This document shows, piece by piece, positions 1 through 11,300 of a stretch of 64,000 nucleotides of DNA; within the stretch, counting starts at the first letter, position 1; each line of letters begins with the position of its first letter. The notes beneath the pieces were generated by a model. It was not told the DNA's origin and made no database searches. It saw nothing but the letters and a program-made list of their open reading frames with translations. Made by a program: the position numbers and the translations under genes. Location: the NCBI RefSeq assembly GCF_030035675.1, contig NC_084483.1, forward strand, positions 150,268,925-150,332,924. Direction: 5' to 3'. The DNA is from Rhineura floridana (lineage: Eukaryota > Chordata > Lepidosauria > Squamata > Rhineuridae).

Positions 1-1525
1 CTCTTCTCCGTTATTCACAAAATTAACAGCTTATCTCTGTTTCTATTGCAAAAAGCTGTCCTGGAAGTGCATTCTAAAGATATAAACAGAAGAGGGATTT
101 CTATTCCGATGAACATTATATTGTCTGGGACTATTCTCTTTTTGGTCTATTTTATTTTGACGAATCTGCTTCTTCACGACGCCACTAACTGTTTTGATGC
201 TGGGAACTAAATTTGTTTTGTATTCTTGAACATACAGAGATAAGGCAGGCTGCTCTGTTTATACTGTGATGTCATCAAGCCTGGAATATTAACCCAATTG
301 TTGCTGAAATAGGAAGTGGTTCTTCTTTATTTTTGTTTTGTTTTGTTTCCGTGGTTTTAAAAATGGCAATCAAGAAAGTGGCTGAGAATCTGGAAGTAAT
401 TATGTTTCAGAAAATAATGGATGAGATTGAGATAACGAAACAAACCCTGCGACAGGGCAGTAAGGAGCTGAAAATTGAACTGAGCAAAATGACGCAGGAG
501 CTTAAAGAAATAGAGGATCCTGTGAGAGAGGAGAATGAGATCAGAGATGAGAAAAGAAAAAATAAAGGGAAGATACAAGCCCTGGAGATTGGAACAAATG
601 TGGAATTGGAAAAAGATCTGGAGTTTATGGATATTAGAAATAAAATCTACTGTTTGGAATTTAACGTTATCTCTGAAGAAATTAATGAAGATATTAGAGA
701 TAAAGTTATCAATGGCTTGGATAATCTTCTGGACTGGAATGACGTGATGGAGCTTGATATAGAGAAAATCTATGGAATTAACTGCAGCCATGTGACAATG
801 GAAAAACTCTCAAGAGATGAGCCAGTGCATTTTGTAAAAAAGAAGAACAGAGATATGATTTTACAACAATATTTCAGCAACTTATTCAGAATTGATGGCA
901 AGAAAATATTTGGGATAGAGGAAATTCCCATCAGACTCTTATTATATGACTATGGTTATGACAGCAAGATTATTATGGAATACTGATAATGGAAGATTGG
1001 ACACTGAAATTACTGGACTTAACAGGACTATTGAAGATGGAAGATGGAATTAATATGGATAATGGAATAATGGCTATTGAAATTATTGGACCTAACAGAT
1101 TTTGATGAGATGGATTAATCGATATGTTTATTTGGACTATGGTTATGACAATAAGATTATTATTATTATTAACGAGATGGATTAATCGATATGTTTATTA
1201 GGAGAAAAATTGATAGATATATTTCTTAAAGAATTGAAACCTCTCTTTGACTTTTTTTGGAAAGAATAAAGTAATGTTTATGAGATTTGATGATTAATTA
1301 AGATAACTACTGGAGGAAAGTGATTTTATAATATAATTTAAGAGACAGGATTGTTATATATTGTAGACCTATAACTGATTTGATCTGCGACAAATGGGAA
1401 GTCAACATTTTATTTTTTTGTTTAATCATTTTTGTTTTGTTTTGTTTTTTGTCTTTGAATGTTTTATGATTTTGTTTTGTATGTTTTATGAAAATTTGAA
1501 TAAAAATTATTGTAAAAAAAAAAAA
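1..1525 (+). mobile_element. ORF1-only L1-type LINE, copy 1 (HAL1-like)
   Basis: A 5' leader, one ORF1-like frame (363-986), about 530 bp of AT-rich 3' UTR and a poly-A tail (1514-1525) follow one another. No endonuclease or reverse transcriptase is present between ORF1 and the tail. A second copy with the same layout lies on the minus strand at 12533-14414, so the lack of ORF2 is a shared family feature. This is the layout of the half-L1 (HAL1) elements of mammals. The 5' end runs off the window. The tail abuts an old CR1 on the opposite strand at about 1529, so this copy probably landed in or beside that CR1. Confidence 0.7.
363..986 (+). CDS. L1-type ORF1 protein (open, about 207 aa)
   Basis: The frame is open from an ATG at 363 to the TGA ending at 986; an ATG at 333 in the same frame would add ten residues, but the start MAIKKVAENL aligns with MTIKKVAETL in the second copy, so 363 is preferred. 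Residues 10-90 are rich in E, K, Q and L, as in the ORF1p coiled coil. Then come an RRM-like stretch (KIYCLEFNVI) and a C-terminal part with VHFVKKKNRDMI and IPIRLLLYDY, the positions of the RNA-binding C-terminal domain of L1 ORF1p. The known role of ORF1p is binding element RNA as a trimer with chaperone activity. Assignment rests on overall architecture, not a database match. Confidence 0.6.
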   Translation: MAIKKVAENLEVIMFQKIMDEIEITKQTLRQGSKELKIELSKMTQELKEIEDPVREENEIRDEKRKNKGKIQALEIGTNVELEKDLEFMDIRNKIYCLEFNVISEEINEDIRDKVINGLDNLLDWNDVMELDIEKIYGINCSHVTMEKLSRDEPVHFVKKKNRDMILQQYFSNLFRIDGKKIFGIEEIPIRLLLYDYGYDSKIIMEY

Positions 1526-1528
1526 GAA

Positions 1529-3552
1529 GAGTGCTATTATGTCTCCCTTCAATCTCCTCTTCTCCAGGCTAAACATGCCCAGTTCTTTCAGTCTATCTAG
1601 GGCTTGGTTTCAAGTCCCCTGATAATCCTTGTTGCCCTCTCTGAACCTGTTCCAGTTTGTCTGCATCCTTCTTGAAGTGTGGAGACCAGACCTGGACGCA
1701 GTATTCAAGATGAGGCCTAACCAGTGCTGAATATAGGGGAACTAATACTTTGCGTGATTTGGAAACTATACTTCTGTTAATGCAGCCTAATACAGCATTT
1801 GCCTTTTTTGCAGCCACATTGCACTGTAGGCTCATATTCAGCTTGTGATCAACGACAATTTCAAGATCCTTGTCACATATCGTTTTAGTATCTTATAACT
1901 GTGCATTTGGTTTCTTTTTCCTAAGTATAGAACTTTGCATTTATCCTTGTTGAATTTCATTCTGTTGTTTTCAGCCCAATGAATTTTGTTTCTGTCTTCC
2001 ACAGTATTAGCTGTGCCCACAATTTTGTATCATCTGCAAATTTGATAAGCATGCTCTGTACCTTCTCATCCAAGTTGTTAATAAAAATGTTGAAGAGCAC
2101 TGGGCCCAGTACCGAGCCCTGTGATATCCAACTTGTTACTTCCGCCCAGTTTGAGAAGGAACCATTGATAAGCACTCTTTGAGTACAATTCTGCAGCCAA
2201 CTGTGGATCCACCTGACAGTTGTTCCATCCAGCCCACGTTTAGCTAGCTTGCTAATCAGAATATCATGGGGCACTTCGTCAAAATCTTTGCTGAAGTCGA
2301 GGTATACTATGTCCACAGCATTCCCACAGTCTTCAAGGCAGGTTACCGATAAAAAAACAAGATAAGATTAGTTTGGCAGGATTTGTTCTTCATAAATCCA
2401 TGTTGGCTCCTAGTAATCACTGCATTGTTTTCAAGGTGCTTACAGATTGACTGCTTTATAATCTGCTCCAGAGTTTTTACATGGATTGATGTTAGGCTGA
2501 CTGGTCTGTAGTTCCCCAGTTCCTCCTTTTTGCCCTTTTTGAAGATAGGAACAACATTAGCTCTCCTCCAGTCATCCGGCACTTCACTAGTCCTCCACGA
2601 TTTTGTAAAGATAATAGACAGTGGTTCTGAGAGTTCTTCAGCCAGTTCCTTCAATACTGATGCAGTTTATTGGTCCCTGGAGATTTGAACTTGTTCAAAG
2701 TGATTAGGTATTCCTAATCAATCTCAAGCTCCAATCCTGCCCGTTTAACTTCACGTTTGCCAGGAGGGTCATAGACCCTTTTTTGGGAGAAGACTCAGCC
2801 AAAGTAGGAATTAAGCACTTCTGCCTTTTCTTTGTCATCTGTTATTGTTTTGCCATCCTCATTGAGTAGCTGTGCCACTATTTCCTTTCTCTGTCTTTTA
2901 CTGTGGATGTACCTGAAGAAAGCTTGTTTTGTTGCTTTTAGCATCCCTCGCTAACCTCAGCTCATTCTCAGCTTTAGCCTTCCTGACACCATGCCTGCAA
3001 TTCCGTGATACCCGCCTGTATTCTTCCTTTGTGGCTTGGCCTTCTTTCCACTTCCTGTATGTGTCTTTTTTTGTTTTCAGGTCATCTCTAAGCTTTTTGT
3101 GAAGCCACATTGGCTTTTTCTGCTGTTTTCCCCCTTTTTCCCTTGTTGGAATTGCTTGCCATTGCGCTTTTAGAATTTCCTTTTTTAGAAACTCCCACCC
3201 ATCTTGGGCTCCTTTTCTCATTAGGGTTGCTTGCCATGGAACCATACTTACAATTGTTCTGAGTTTATTAAAATCAGCTTTCCTGAAGTCTAGGGTGTGT
3301 GTATGGCTACTCTCAGCTTTCGCTTCTGTTAAAATCAAGAATTCAAGTATGGTGTGGTCACTTTCCGCCAGAGTTCCCATAACTGCCACTTCATCCACCA
3401 AATCGTCTCTATTGGTTAGAATCAAGTCCAGGATAGCTGACCCTCTGGTTGCTTCCTCCACTTTCTGCAGGAGAAAGTTATCTCCAACACAAGTCAGAAA
3501 TTTCATTCTGAAATAGTACTGTCCATTTGAGCTCATTGTGCTGCATGTGTGT
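1529..3552 (-). mobile_element. Old CR1 LINE fragment
   Basis: Minus-strand frames give CR1 ORF2 pieces in order: the end of the endonuclease with ATRGSAILDLILTNRDD and SDHTILEF (about 3300-3500), the linker, RT blocks with NYRPVSLTS (about 2500), VYLDFSKDFDEVPH and QGSVLGPVLFN (1957-2316), FADDTKLW, and the C-terminal [15 protein letters not shown] (1593-1835). Several frameshifts separate the pieces. It differs clearly from the younger CR1 at 3555-7335 and is closer in wording to bird-type CR1. The 3' end stops at the L1 poly-A near 1529. Confidence 0.85.
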
Positions 3553-3760
3553 AACATAAGAACATAAGAAGAGCCTGCTGGATCAGGCCAGTGGCCCATC
3601 TAGTCCAGCATCCTGTTCTCACAGTGGCCAACCAGGTGCCTGGGGGAAGCCTGCAAGCAGGACCCGAGTGCAAGAACACTCTCCCCTCCTGAGGCTTCCG
3701 GCAACTGGTTTTCAGAAGCATGCTGCCTCTGACTAGGGTGGCAGAGCACAGCCATCACAG

Positions 3761-6165
3761 CTAGTAGCCATTGATAGCCCTGTCCTCCATGAATTTGTCT
3801 ATCTTCTTTTAAAGCCATCCAAGCTGGTGGCCATTACTGCATCTTGTGGGAGCAAATTCCATAGTTTAACTATGCGCTGAGTAAAGAAGTACTTCCTTTT
3901 GTCTGTCCTGAATCTTCCAACATTCAGCTTCTTTGAATGTCCACAAGTTCTAGTATTATGAGAGAGGGAGAAGAACTTTTCTCTGTCCACTTTCTCAATG
4001 CCATGCATAATTTTATACACTTCTATCATGTCTCCTCTGACTCACCTTTTCTCTAAACTAAAAAGCCCCAAATGCTGCAACCTTTCCTCGTAAGGGAGTC
4101 GCTCCATCCCCTTGATCATTCTGGTTGCCCTCTTCTGAACCTTTTCCAACTCTAGAATATCCTTTTTGAGATGAGGCAACCAGAACTGTACACAGTATTC
4201 CAAATGCGGCCGCACCATAGATTTATACAACGGCATTATGATATCGGCTGTTTTATTTTCAATACCTTTCCTAATTATCGCTAGCATGGAATTTGCCTTT
4301 TTCACAGCTGCCGCACACTGGGTTGACATTTTCATCGTGCTGTCCACTACAACCCCGAGGTCTCTCTCCTGGTCGGTCACCGCCAGTTCAGACCCCATGA
4401 GCGTATATGTGAAATTCAGATTTTTTGCTCCAATATGCATAATTTTACACTTATTTATATTGAATTGCATTTGCCATTTTTCCGCCCATTCACTCAGTTT
4501 GGAGAGGTCTTTTTGGAGCTCTTCGCAATCCCTTTTTGTTTTAACAACCCTGAACAATTTAGTGACATCAGCAAACTTGGCCACTTCACTGCTCACTCCT
4601 AATTCTAGGTCATTAATGAACAAGTTGAAAAGTACAGGTCCCAATACCGATCCTTGAGGGACTCCACTTTCTACAGCCCTCCATTGGGAGAACTGTCCGT
4701 TTATTCCTACTCTCTGCTTTCTGCTTCTTAACCAATTCCTTATCCACAAGAGGACCTCTCCTCTTCTTCCATGACTGCTAAGCTTCCTCAGAAGTCTTTG
4801 ATGAGGTACCTTGTCAAACGGTTTTTGAAAGTCTAAGTACACTATGTCCACTGGATCACCTCTATCTATATGCTTGTTGACACTCTCAAAGAATTCTAGT
4901 AGGTTACTGAGACAGGACTTTCCCTTGCAGAAGCTATGCTGGCTCTGCTTCAGCAAGGCTTGTTCTTCTATGTGCTTAGTTAATCTAGCTTTAATAATAC
5001 TTTCTACCAGTTTTCCAGGGACAGAAGTTAAGCTAACTGGCCTGTAATTTCCGGGATCCCCTCTGGATCCCTTTTTGAAGATTGGCGTTACATTTGCCAC
5101 TTTCCAGTCCTCAGGCACGGAGGAGGACCCGAGGGACAAGTTACATATTTTAGTTAGCAGATCAGCAATTTCACATTTGAGTTCTTTGAGAACACTCGGG
5201 TGGATGCCATCCGGGCCCGGTGATTTGTCAGTTTTTATATTGTCTATTAAGCCTAGAACTTCCTCTCTCGTTACCACTATTTGTCTCAGTTCCTCAGAAT
5301 CCCTTCCTGCAAATGTTAGTTCAGGTTCAGGGATCTGCCCTATATCTTCCACGGTGAAGACAGATGCAAAGAATTCATTTAGCTTCTCTGCAATCTCCTT
5401 ATCGTTCTTTAGTACATCTTTGACTCCCTTATCATCCAAGGGTCCAATCGCCTCCCTAGATGGTCTCCTGCTTTGAATGTATTTATAGAATTTTTTGTTG
5501 TTGGTTTTTATGTTCTTAGCAATGTGCCCCTCAAATTCTTTTTCAGCATCCCTTATTGTCTGGTCTGGGGAATAGTCATTTAGAATATCTAGAAATTTTG
5601 CTTCTTTGTCATGACTGGAACACATATGCGGCCAGTCTATGTCCGGGTAGTTGAAGTCACCCATTACTACCACATTTCCTAGTTTGGATGCTTCCTCAAT
5701 TTCATATCTCATCTCAAGGTCTCTCTGAGCATTTTGATCAGGGGGACGATAGATCATTCCCAGTATTAAGTCCCTCCTGGGGCATGGTATCACCACCCAC
5801 AACGATTCTGTGGAGGAGTCTGCCTCTTTTGGGGTTTCGAGCTTGCTGGATTCAATGCCTTCTTTCACGTATAGAGCGACTCCGCCACCAATACATCCTT
5901 GCCTGTCCTTCCGATATAGTTTATATCCAGGGATAACCGTATCCCACTGGTTTTCTCCATTCCACCAGGTCTCCGTTATGCTCACTATATCAATGCTCTC
6001 CTCTAAGACCAAGCACTGCAGTTCTCCCATCTTGGTTCGGAGGCTCCTAGCATTAGCGTACAGGCACTTGTAAGCAGTGTCTCTCTTCAAGTGTCTTTGG
6101 CACTTGTGGTTTGGCCTGTGGTAATTTTGCTGTTCTGAATTTATATGCTGTGCCCCTGCTCTCAC
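3761..6165 (-). pseudogene. CR1 ORF2 (endonuclease-RT) with in-frame internal deletion
   Basis: ORF2 encodes an APE-type endonuclease (YANARSLRTKM, SITETWW, MGDFNYPDIDW) followed by the RT (KSPGPDGIHPS, NYRPVSLTSVPGK, LDFQKPFDKVPH, SGVPQGSVLGPVLFN) and a C-terminal domain ([12 protein letters not shown]). Compared with copy B, 162 codons are missing in frame between SPDQ and TIRDAEKEF, removing the endonuclease SDH motif and the linker. The RT catalytic FADD box reads FADV here. A TGA at 4042-4044 replaces an arginine codon, and a one-base loss near 3799 shifts the tail. The long open frame (707 codons) survives because the deletion is a multiple of three. Confidence 0.85.
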
Positions 6166-6284
6166 AATGCCTACTTCTAGGCCTACCCCTTTTAAAATTT
6201 CATCATTTCTTTGGTTTTTATCCCAGGGGGGAGGTTTATTCCGAACCGGACCTTTCTCAGCTCCTGTTGGGTTTCCCCCCTCAG

Positions 6285-7187
6285 TCAGTTTAAAAGCTGC
6301 TCTGCTACCTTTTTAATTTTAAGTGCCAGCAGTCTGGTTCCATTCTGGTTCAAGTGGAGCCCGTCCCTTTTGTACAGGCCCGGCTTGTCCCAAAATGTTC
6401 CCCAGTGCCTAACAAATCCAAACCCTTCCACCCGACACCATCGTCTCATCCATGCATTGAGACTGCAAAGCTAGGTCTGTCTGGCTGGTCCTGTGCGTGG
6501 AACCGGTAGCATTTCAGAGAAAGCCACCTTGGAGGTCCTGGCTTTCAGCATCCTACCTAGCAACCTAAATTTTGCTTCCAGGACCTCACGGCTGCATTTC
6601 CCCATGTCGTTGGTGCCAACGTGCACCACGACCACTGACTCCTCCCCAGCACTGTCTACCAAACTATCTAAACGACAGGCAATATCCGCAACCTTCGCAC
6701 CAGGCAGGCAAAACACCTTGCGGTCAACACGCCCATCACACAACCCACTGTCTATGTTCCTAATGATCGAATCACCCACTACAAGGATCCCTCCACCCCC
6801 TGGAGATATATCCTCGGCACGAGAGGATAGCTGCTCATCCCCCAAGGAATGGGTCCCTTCTAAGGGATCGTTTCCCTCTTCCTCAGCTGGATGCTGTCCT
6901 TCCCCGAGAACATCGTTGTCCATGATAGCAGGAGAGCTATCATCGTTGGAGTGGGACACAGCTATAACGTCCCTGAAGGCCTCCTCCACACACCTCTCTG
7001 CCTCTCTCAGCTTTTCCAGGTCCGCCACCTTGGCCTCAAGGAAATGAAGTCGTTCCCGGAGAGCCAGGAGCTCATTGCACCGAGAGCACACCCACGACTT
7101 CTGTCCAACAGGCAGATAGTCGTACATGCTGCGGGCGGTGCAAAACACTGGAAAGCCCCCACACCCCTGCTGACTTCTTACCTGCAT
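6285..7187 (-). pseudogene. CR1 ORF1 with SGNH esterase domain, one nonsense codon
   Basis: ORF1 starts at an ATG at 7187. An N-terminal CSRC pair (VCSRCNELL) leads into a heptad-rich coiled coil (RERLHFLEAKVADLEKL). An acidic linker follows, then SGNH/GDSL hydrolase blocks: VVGDSIIRN (catalytic Ser) and VVHVGTNDM (GxND). The frame meets an in-frame TAG at 6471-6473 but continues without a shift to the expected DGLHLN (Asp-x-x-His dyad, around 6350-6365) and the natural stop at 6285. All four SGNH blocks are therefore still encoded. CR1 and L2 ORF1 proteins are known to carry such esterase domains; the substrate is unknown. Confidence 0.8.
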
Positions 7188-7335
7188 AGTTTTGTTTAAG
7201 GTTTATTACGTCAATGGGTTGGAGACTGCGGTTTAGTTGAGGTCAGGGAACAGACGGGCAGAGTGGGGGGCCCTGGCCTCCTCGCCCTGCTGCCGAACTC
7301 GCTCTCCACCTACATATCTCCTACCCAGTGGGGGA

Positions 7336-7842
7336 ATATGATTTGTTTTTGTTTTTTCTTGACTCACTTCAATGGTTTCTAACTTATTTCAAAGAGCAAA
7401 TGTTCTCACTCGGCTGGCTCCCAGTTCAGCCCAGCGCTCCCAAGGGTCCTCTGGACCCTAAACCAACTGAACTGACTTCCTGTGACCTATGTTCCTGTTT
7501 TCTCCCACCCCCTTGGGTGCAGGCCCGTGGCTTTAATTGATAGGATGTGTTCCTGGTGGTTGTCTGTGTAATATGTATTTCTGATCTTGCTTCTCGGGGT
7601 GAGAAAACTAAATGTAGCATAATGGAATCCACTTCCCCAAGTGATTATACAATAACCAACTCCCTATTTCCAGTCCCAGTTTGCACCTTGCATTCCATAA
7701 GCCATTCCCCAAACACTAGTGATTTATAGTTTTCGCCCTACCCCTCAATATTCTCTGAAAACCTTTAGGTATGAATCTCCTCTTAAGGTGGATAAAAGAT
7801 TATTATGATGTGGAAGGAAAACCCTCCTCACACTTTAACTAA
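7336..7842. other. Unassigned intronic or upstream DNA
   Basis: No conserved exon, RNA gene or clear repeat is recognised between the CR1 5' end and the MITE. In particular the missing N-terminal POLH exon (expected motif LVDMDCF) is not found here, so it should lie left of the window. Confidence 0.5.
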
Positions 7843-8160
7843 TCTGTGTTCACATTCACACCATACATTTATTCCACTTTAAACAGTCATGGCTTCCCCA
7901 AAAGAATCCTGTGAAGTATAGTTTGTGAAGGGCGCTGAGAGTTATTAGGAGGACCCTGTTCCCCTCTTACAGCTACAGTTCTCTGGGAAGAGGGACTGAC
8001 TGTTAAACCACTCTGAGAACTGTAGCTCTGTGAAGAGAATAGGAGTCTTCTAACAACTCTCAGCACCCTTCACAAACTACACTTCCCAGGATTCTTTGGG
8101 GGAAGCCATGACTGTTTAAAGTGGAATAATAGTGGGAAAATGTATTGTGTGAATGTGGCC
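7843..8160. mobile_element. Non-autonomous DNA transposon (MITE) with long inverted arms
   Basis: The two ends are inverted copies of each other over about 120 bp: tccactttaaacagtcatgg near 7871-7892 is mirrored by ccatgactgtttaaagtgga near 8105-8125, and the outer part cacattcacac is mirrored by gtgtgaatgtg at the right end. The middle has further mirrored pieces such as actgtagctctgtgaag. A related but interrupted copy occupies 51539-54090, where flanking TAA duplications suggest a PIF/Harbinger-type family. Exact ends here are approximate. Confidence 0.7.
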
Positions 8161-8309
8161 CATATGTGTCATTTGTTTTAAGATATGTTAGCTTGTTGAA
8201 GACCCATTATCTAATGCTAAACTAAAAAAAAATTGGCTGAATTGGTGAATGCCTTCCATGTCTTTGCCCATAACTTATTGGCTAATACTTTTCCTCTCAT
8301 CCAACTCAG

Positions 8310-11300
8310 GATAATTGCTGTGAGCTATGAAGCTCGTGCTTTTGGAGTTACCAGAAACATGTGGGCTGCTGATGCAAAGAAGCTGTGTTCAGATCTCCTG
8401 TTAGCTCGAGTACCGGAGGCCCATGGCAAAGCAGATCTCACCAAGTAAGCCTGGGATTGATCATCACTTGCAGCTTCTCTTGTGTAGATGATTGTGCTTT
8501 GAAACAAAAAAGGGTTCAAGGTTGTTACTGAGCAGTGGTGCTTGTGATACGTTCTCTGCTTTGGGGCTTAGGTTTGCTTTCTGGAAAGTTTTAGGAAGCA
8601 TGCTTTGGTAAGCGGCGGTAACGCAGCCGAAGCTCTGCTCATGGCCAGAGTTCGATTCCAACGAAAGGAGGAAGTCGAATCTCCGGTAAAAGGGGTCGAG
8701 GTCCACTCAGCCTTGCATCCATCCGTGGTCGGTAAAATGAGTACCCGGCATACGCTGGGGGGTAAAGAAAGGCCGGGGAAGGAACTGGCAATCCCACCCC
8801 ATATATATGGTCTGCCTAGTAAACGTCGCAGGACGTCACCCTAAGAGTCGGAAACGACTCGCACTACAAGAGCGGGGATACCTTTACCTATACCTTTAAT
8901 CTGGATACAGTTTGTTTAGTCTGGGTCTTCAGGCAGCAGGCTCTCTAGATTTAAAATTAATAGTTCTTTGCAAATTGAACTGTCCAATTGCATAACTCTT
9001 TCTTCTGAATGTAGTGAACTGGGCCCAATGCATGCAGGAGGTCCCAGGTTCAATCCCTGGCATATCCAGGTGGGGCTGAGAGAGACTCCTGCCTTGAAAT
9101 GCTGGAGAGCCACTGCCAGTCAGTATAGACAATATTGATCTAGATAGACCAGTGGTGACAGCTTCCTATGTTCCTCTATCTGTAATATGTAAGATAGTCT
9201 TGTTACCTCTATTGAGAAAAATACTACTACTGATACTCTTGGTCTCTGACTGCTAATTAGCCACCTGAATTAGAAGATGTAATGGGAATATTGGAGCATT
9301 ATTTTAGTCCCTTTCCTATGTAGGTACCGAGAAGCCAGTGTGGAGGTGATGGAAGTGATGTCACGCTTTGCTGTGATTGAACGTGCTAGCATTGATGAGG
9401 CCTACATGGACTTGACTAGTGCTGTGCAAGAAAGACTTCAGAAGATGAAAGGACAGCCTGTTGTAGCAGGGCAGTTGGCAACTACCTACATCCAGGGATT
9501 GCCAGATCACCTTGCAGCAGAAGAAAATACAGGCGACAAAGGTACCGCATGGCTTCTGACACGCTAGTTCACTTTTTTGCTTCATTTGGCCTTGCTCTTA
9601 ATCCTGCTTGGATTATATTTTATGGAGAGGATATTCGGTCTGAAACCTTTGTGCCTACAGAAGAGCACAATGAAGGTGTGGAACCAATCCATGAATCCCA
9701 GGTTTACCAGATATTTTTCTTTTTGTCTTTGCTTCAGTATTCATATGAGGGTGCCAAAGGTTAGACGGGATAGTGAAAAATCAGAACTGTGGCCTTGGGA
9801 AGTAATGAACATGATAGCAGAGCACATTTAGCTTGTGACAAGTGCCCTAGACAGAGAAGTATCTTTTTTTGTCATCCATTTGCTCGCTTGCCCTGCAGTA
9901 TTCATGATAACCCTTTTCTACAAGTTGAGCTGCTGCTTTCCATTTTTTTTAAAAAAAGGAGTGGACTTATCTGATCAAAGATGCACTTGTAAATGTACTT
10001 TCTGGCTTGTTTCTTCTTTTCCAGATGCTTTACAGTACCACATGATTTTGTAGTTCCTATCCTGTTGCTTTGCCATGACAACCAAAATACCTGCTCTGTG
10101 TTCCCTTTTAGAAGAACTGCGGCAGCAGGGTTTGCACCAGTGGCTTGAGTCACTACCTTTTGGAGATCCCAGCAATCCAGAGCTGCAGCTGACGGTGGGA
10201 GCTGTCATTATGGAAGAAATGAGGGCAGCTGTGGAATCTGTTACTGGATTTAGGTGTTCTGTTGGAATTTCTCACAACAAGGTGCGTGTAAGATGAGCAT
10301 GGTTTTTGTTTTGAACTCAGCACTGCTAAAGCAATGTACATCTTAGTTGCTCTGTATTAAGTGGAATCTGCACCAAAACAGATTAATACTGTGACATGGC
10401 ACAGAAAACATAAATGAAAGAATAGGGTGAGACTGAATAACTGAAATAAATATAGTCACTAATCTGATTTTAGTAAAACCTCTTTTTATGAACATTTCCA
10501 GAATGTGAGATCAGATGATGTGACAGAAGGAAGACTTTAACATATAAACCACAGCAGGATTAGCAGGAACTCATATTCAGAATGATCCTCTCTTAAGCGT
10601 CATAGATAGAAGTGAGGCTAGCCAGTTGAGTTATTCGGTTATTTAACTGATGAAATCAGAGGTTCTCAAACTGATGGTCCAAGAGTTTCATTCAGGTGGT
10701 CCATCGTGTGGCTGTGGATTTGTGGTTCAAGATGGGAGATGGCATATCCAAAGAAATTCAATAGCATGCAATACTTGTTTGAGTGGAAAAACCAAGACCT
10801 CAGAGTGAAAGGGAGATTTTCTATCCTTCTAGACCCACAAATGCAATGTCTAGCTTCATATAATTTTGAATCATTCCTTTCTGAAAGCATGGATGTGCAC
10901 CTCAACGTGGTTGCACACCTTAATGTGGTGAGGGGGTTTGAGAGTGTTGAAGAAGCTGAGAGCAATGCCGTCAGGAGTCTAGACCAAGAGGCTAGACTTC
11001 TAGCAGGGGCACCCAAGGTGGAATGGTCAAAGCTGAGACATCAGACTAAGATGCATCCATACTCGGAAGAAGGCAATGGTGAACCACCTCTGAATACCTC
11101 TTACCATGAAAACCCTATGAATAGACTATCCAAAATGCAACATGAGATAGTGGTGGAAGATGAGACAGATGGCACTCAGCAAGCTACCATGGAAGAACAA
11201 TGGACAAGTACAAGTAGTGCTGTGACTAATGTTGCAATTTGGGTCATGTTGCAATTTGGGTCAAAGCCAAATGAAAGCCCAGAGGTTGATGTGCACAGAT

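Larger units (their letters stand above)
3555..7335 (-). mobile_element. Nearly full-length young CR1 LINE, copy A
   Basis: The element reads on the minus strand: a GC-rich 5' UTR (about 7190-7335), ORF1 (6285-7187), ORF2 (3761-6165) and a 3' end with two copies of the CR1-type octamer TTCTTATG, seen here as cataagaa repeats from 3555. Wherever they overlap it is almost identical to copy B at 59252-61870, so both are young. Copy A lacks 486 bp inside ORF2 (junction at 5559/5560), carries one nonsense codon in each ORF and has a one-base frameshift near the ORF2 end. Its 3' end joins the old CR1 (1529-3552) on the same strand, consistent with insertion beside or into it. Confidence 0.9.

Noticed and set aside
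6493-7047. A 184-codon plus-strand open frame, Ser/Pro-rich
   Set aside because: It is the reverse strand of the CR1 ORF1 esterase region.
8607-8670. A tRNA gene
   Set aside because: The B box is present, but the sequence continues into a SINE body and does not close a cloverleaf; the same holds for the heads at 25413, 26053 and 49691.
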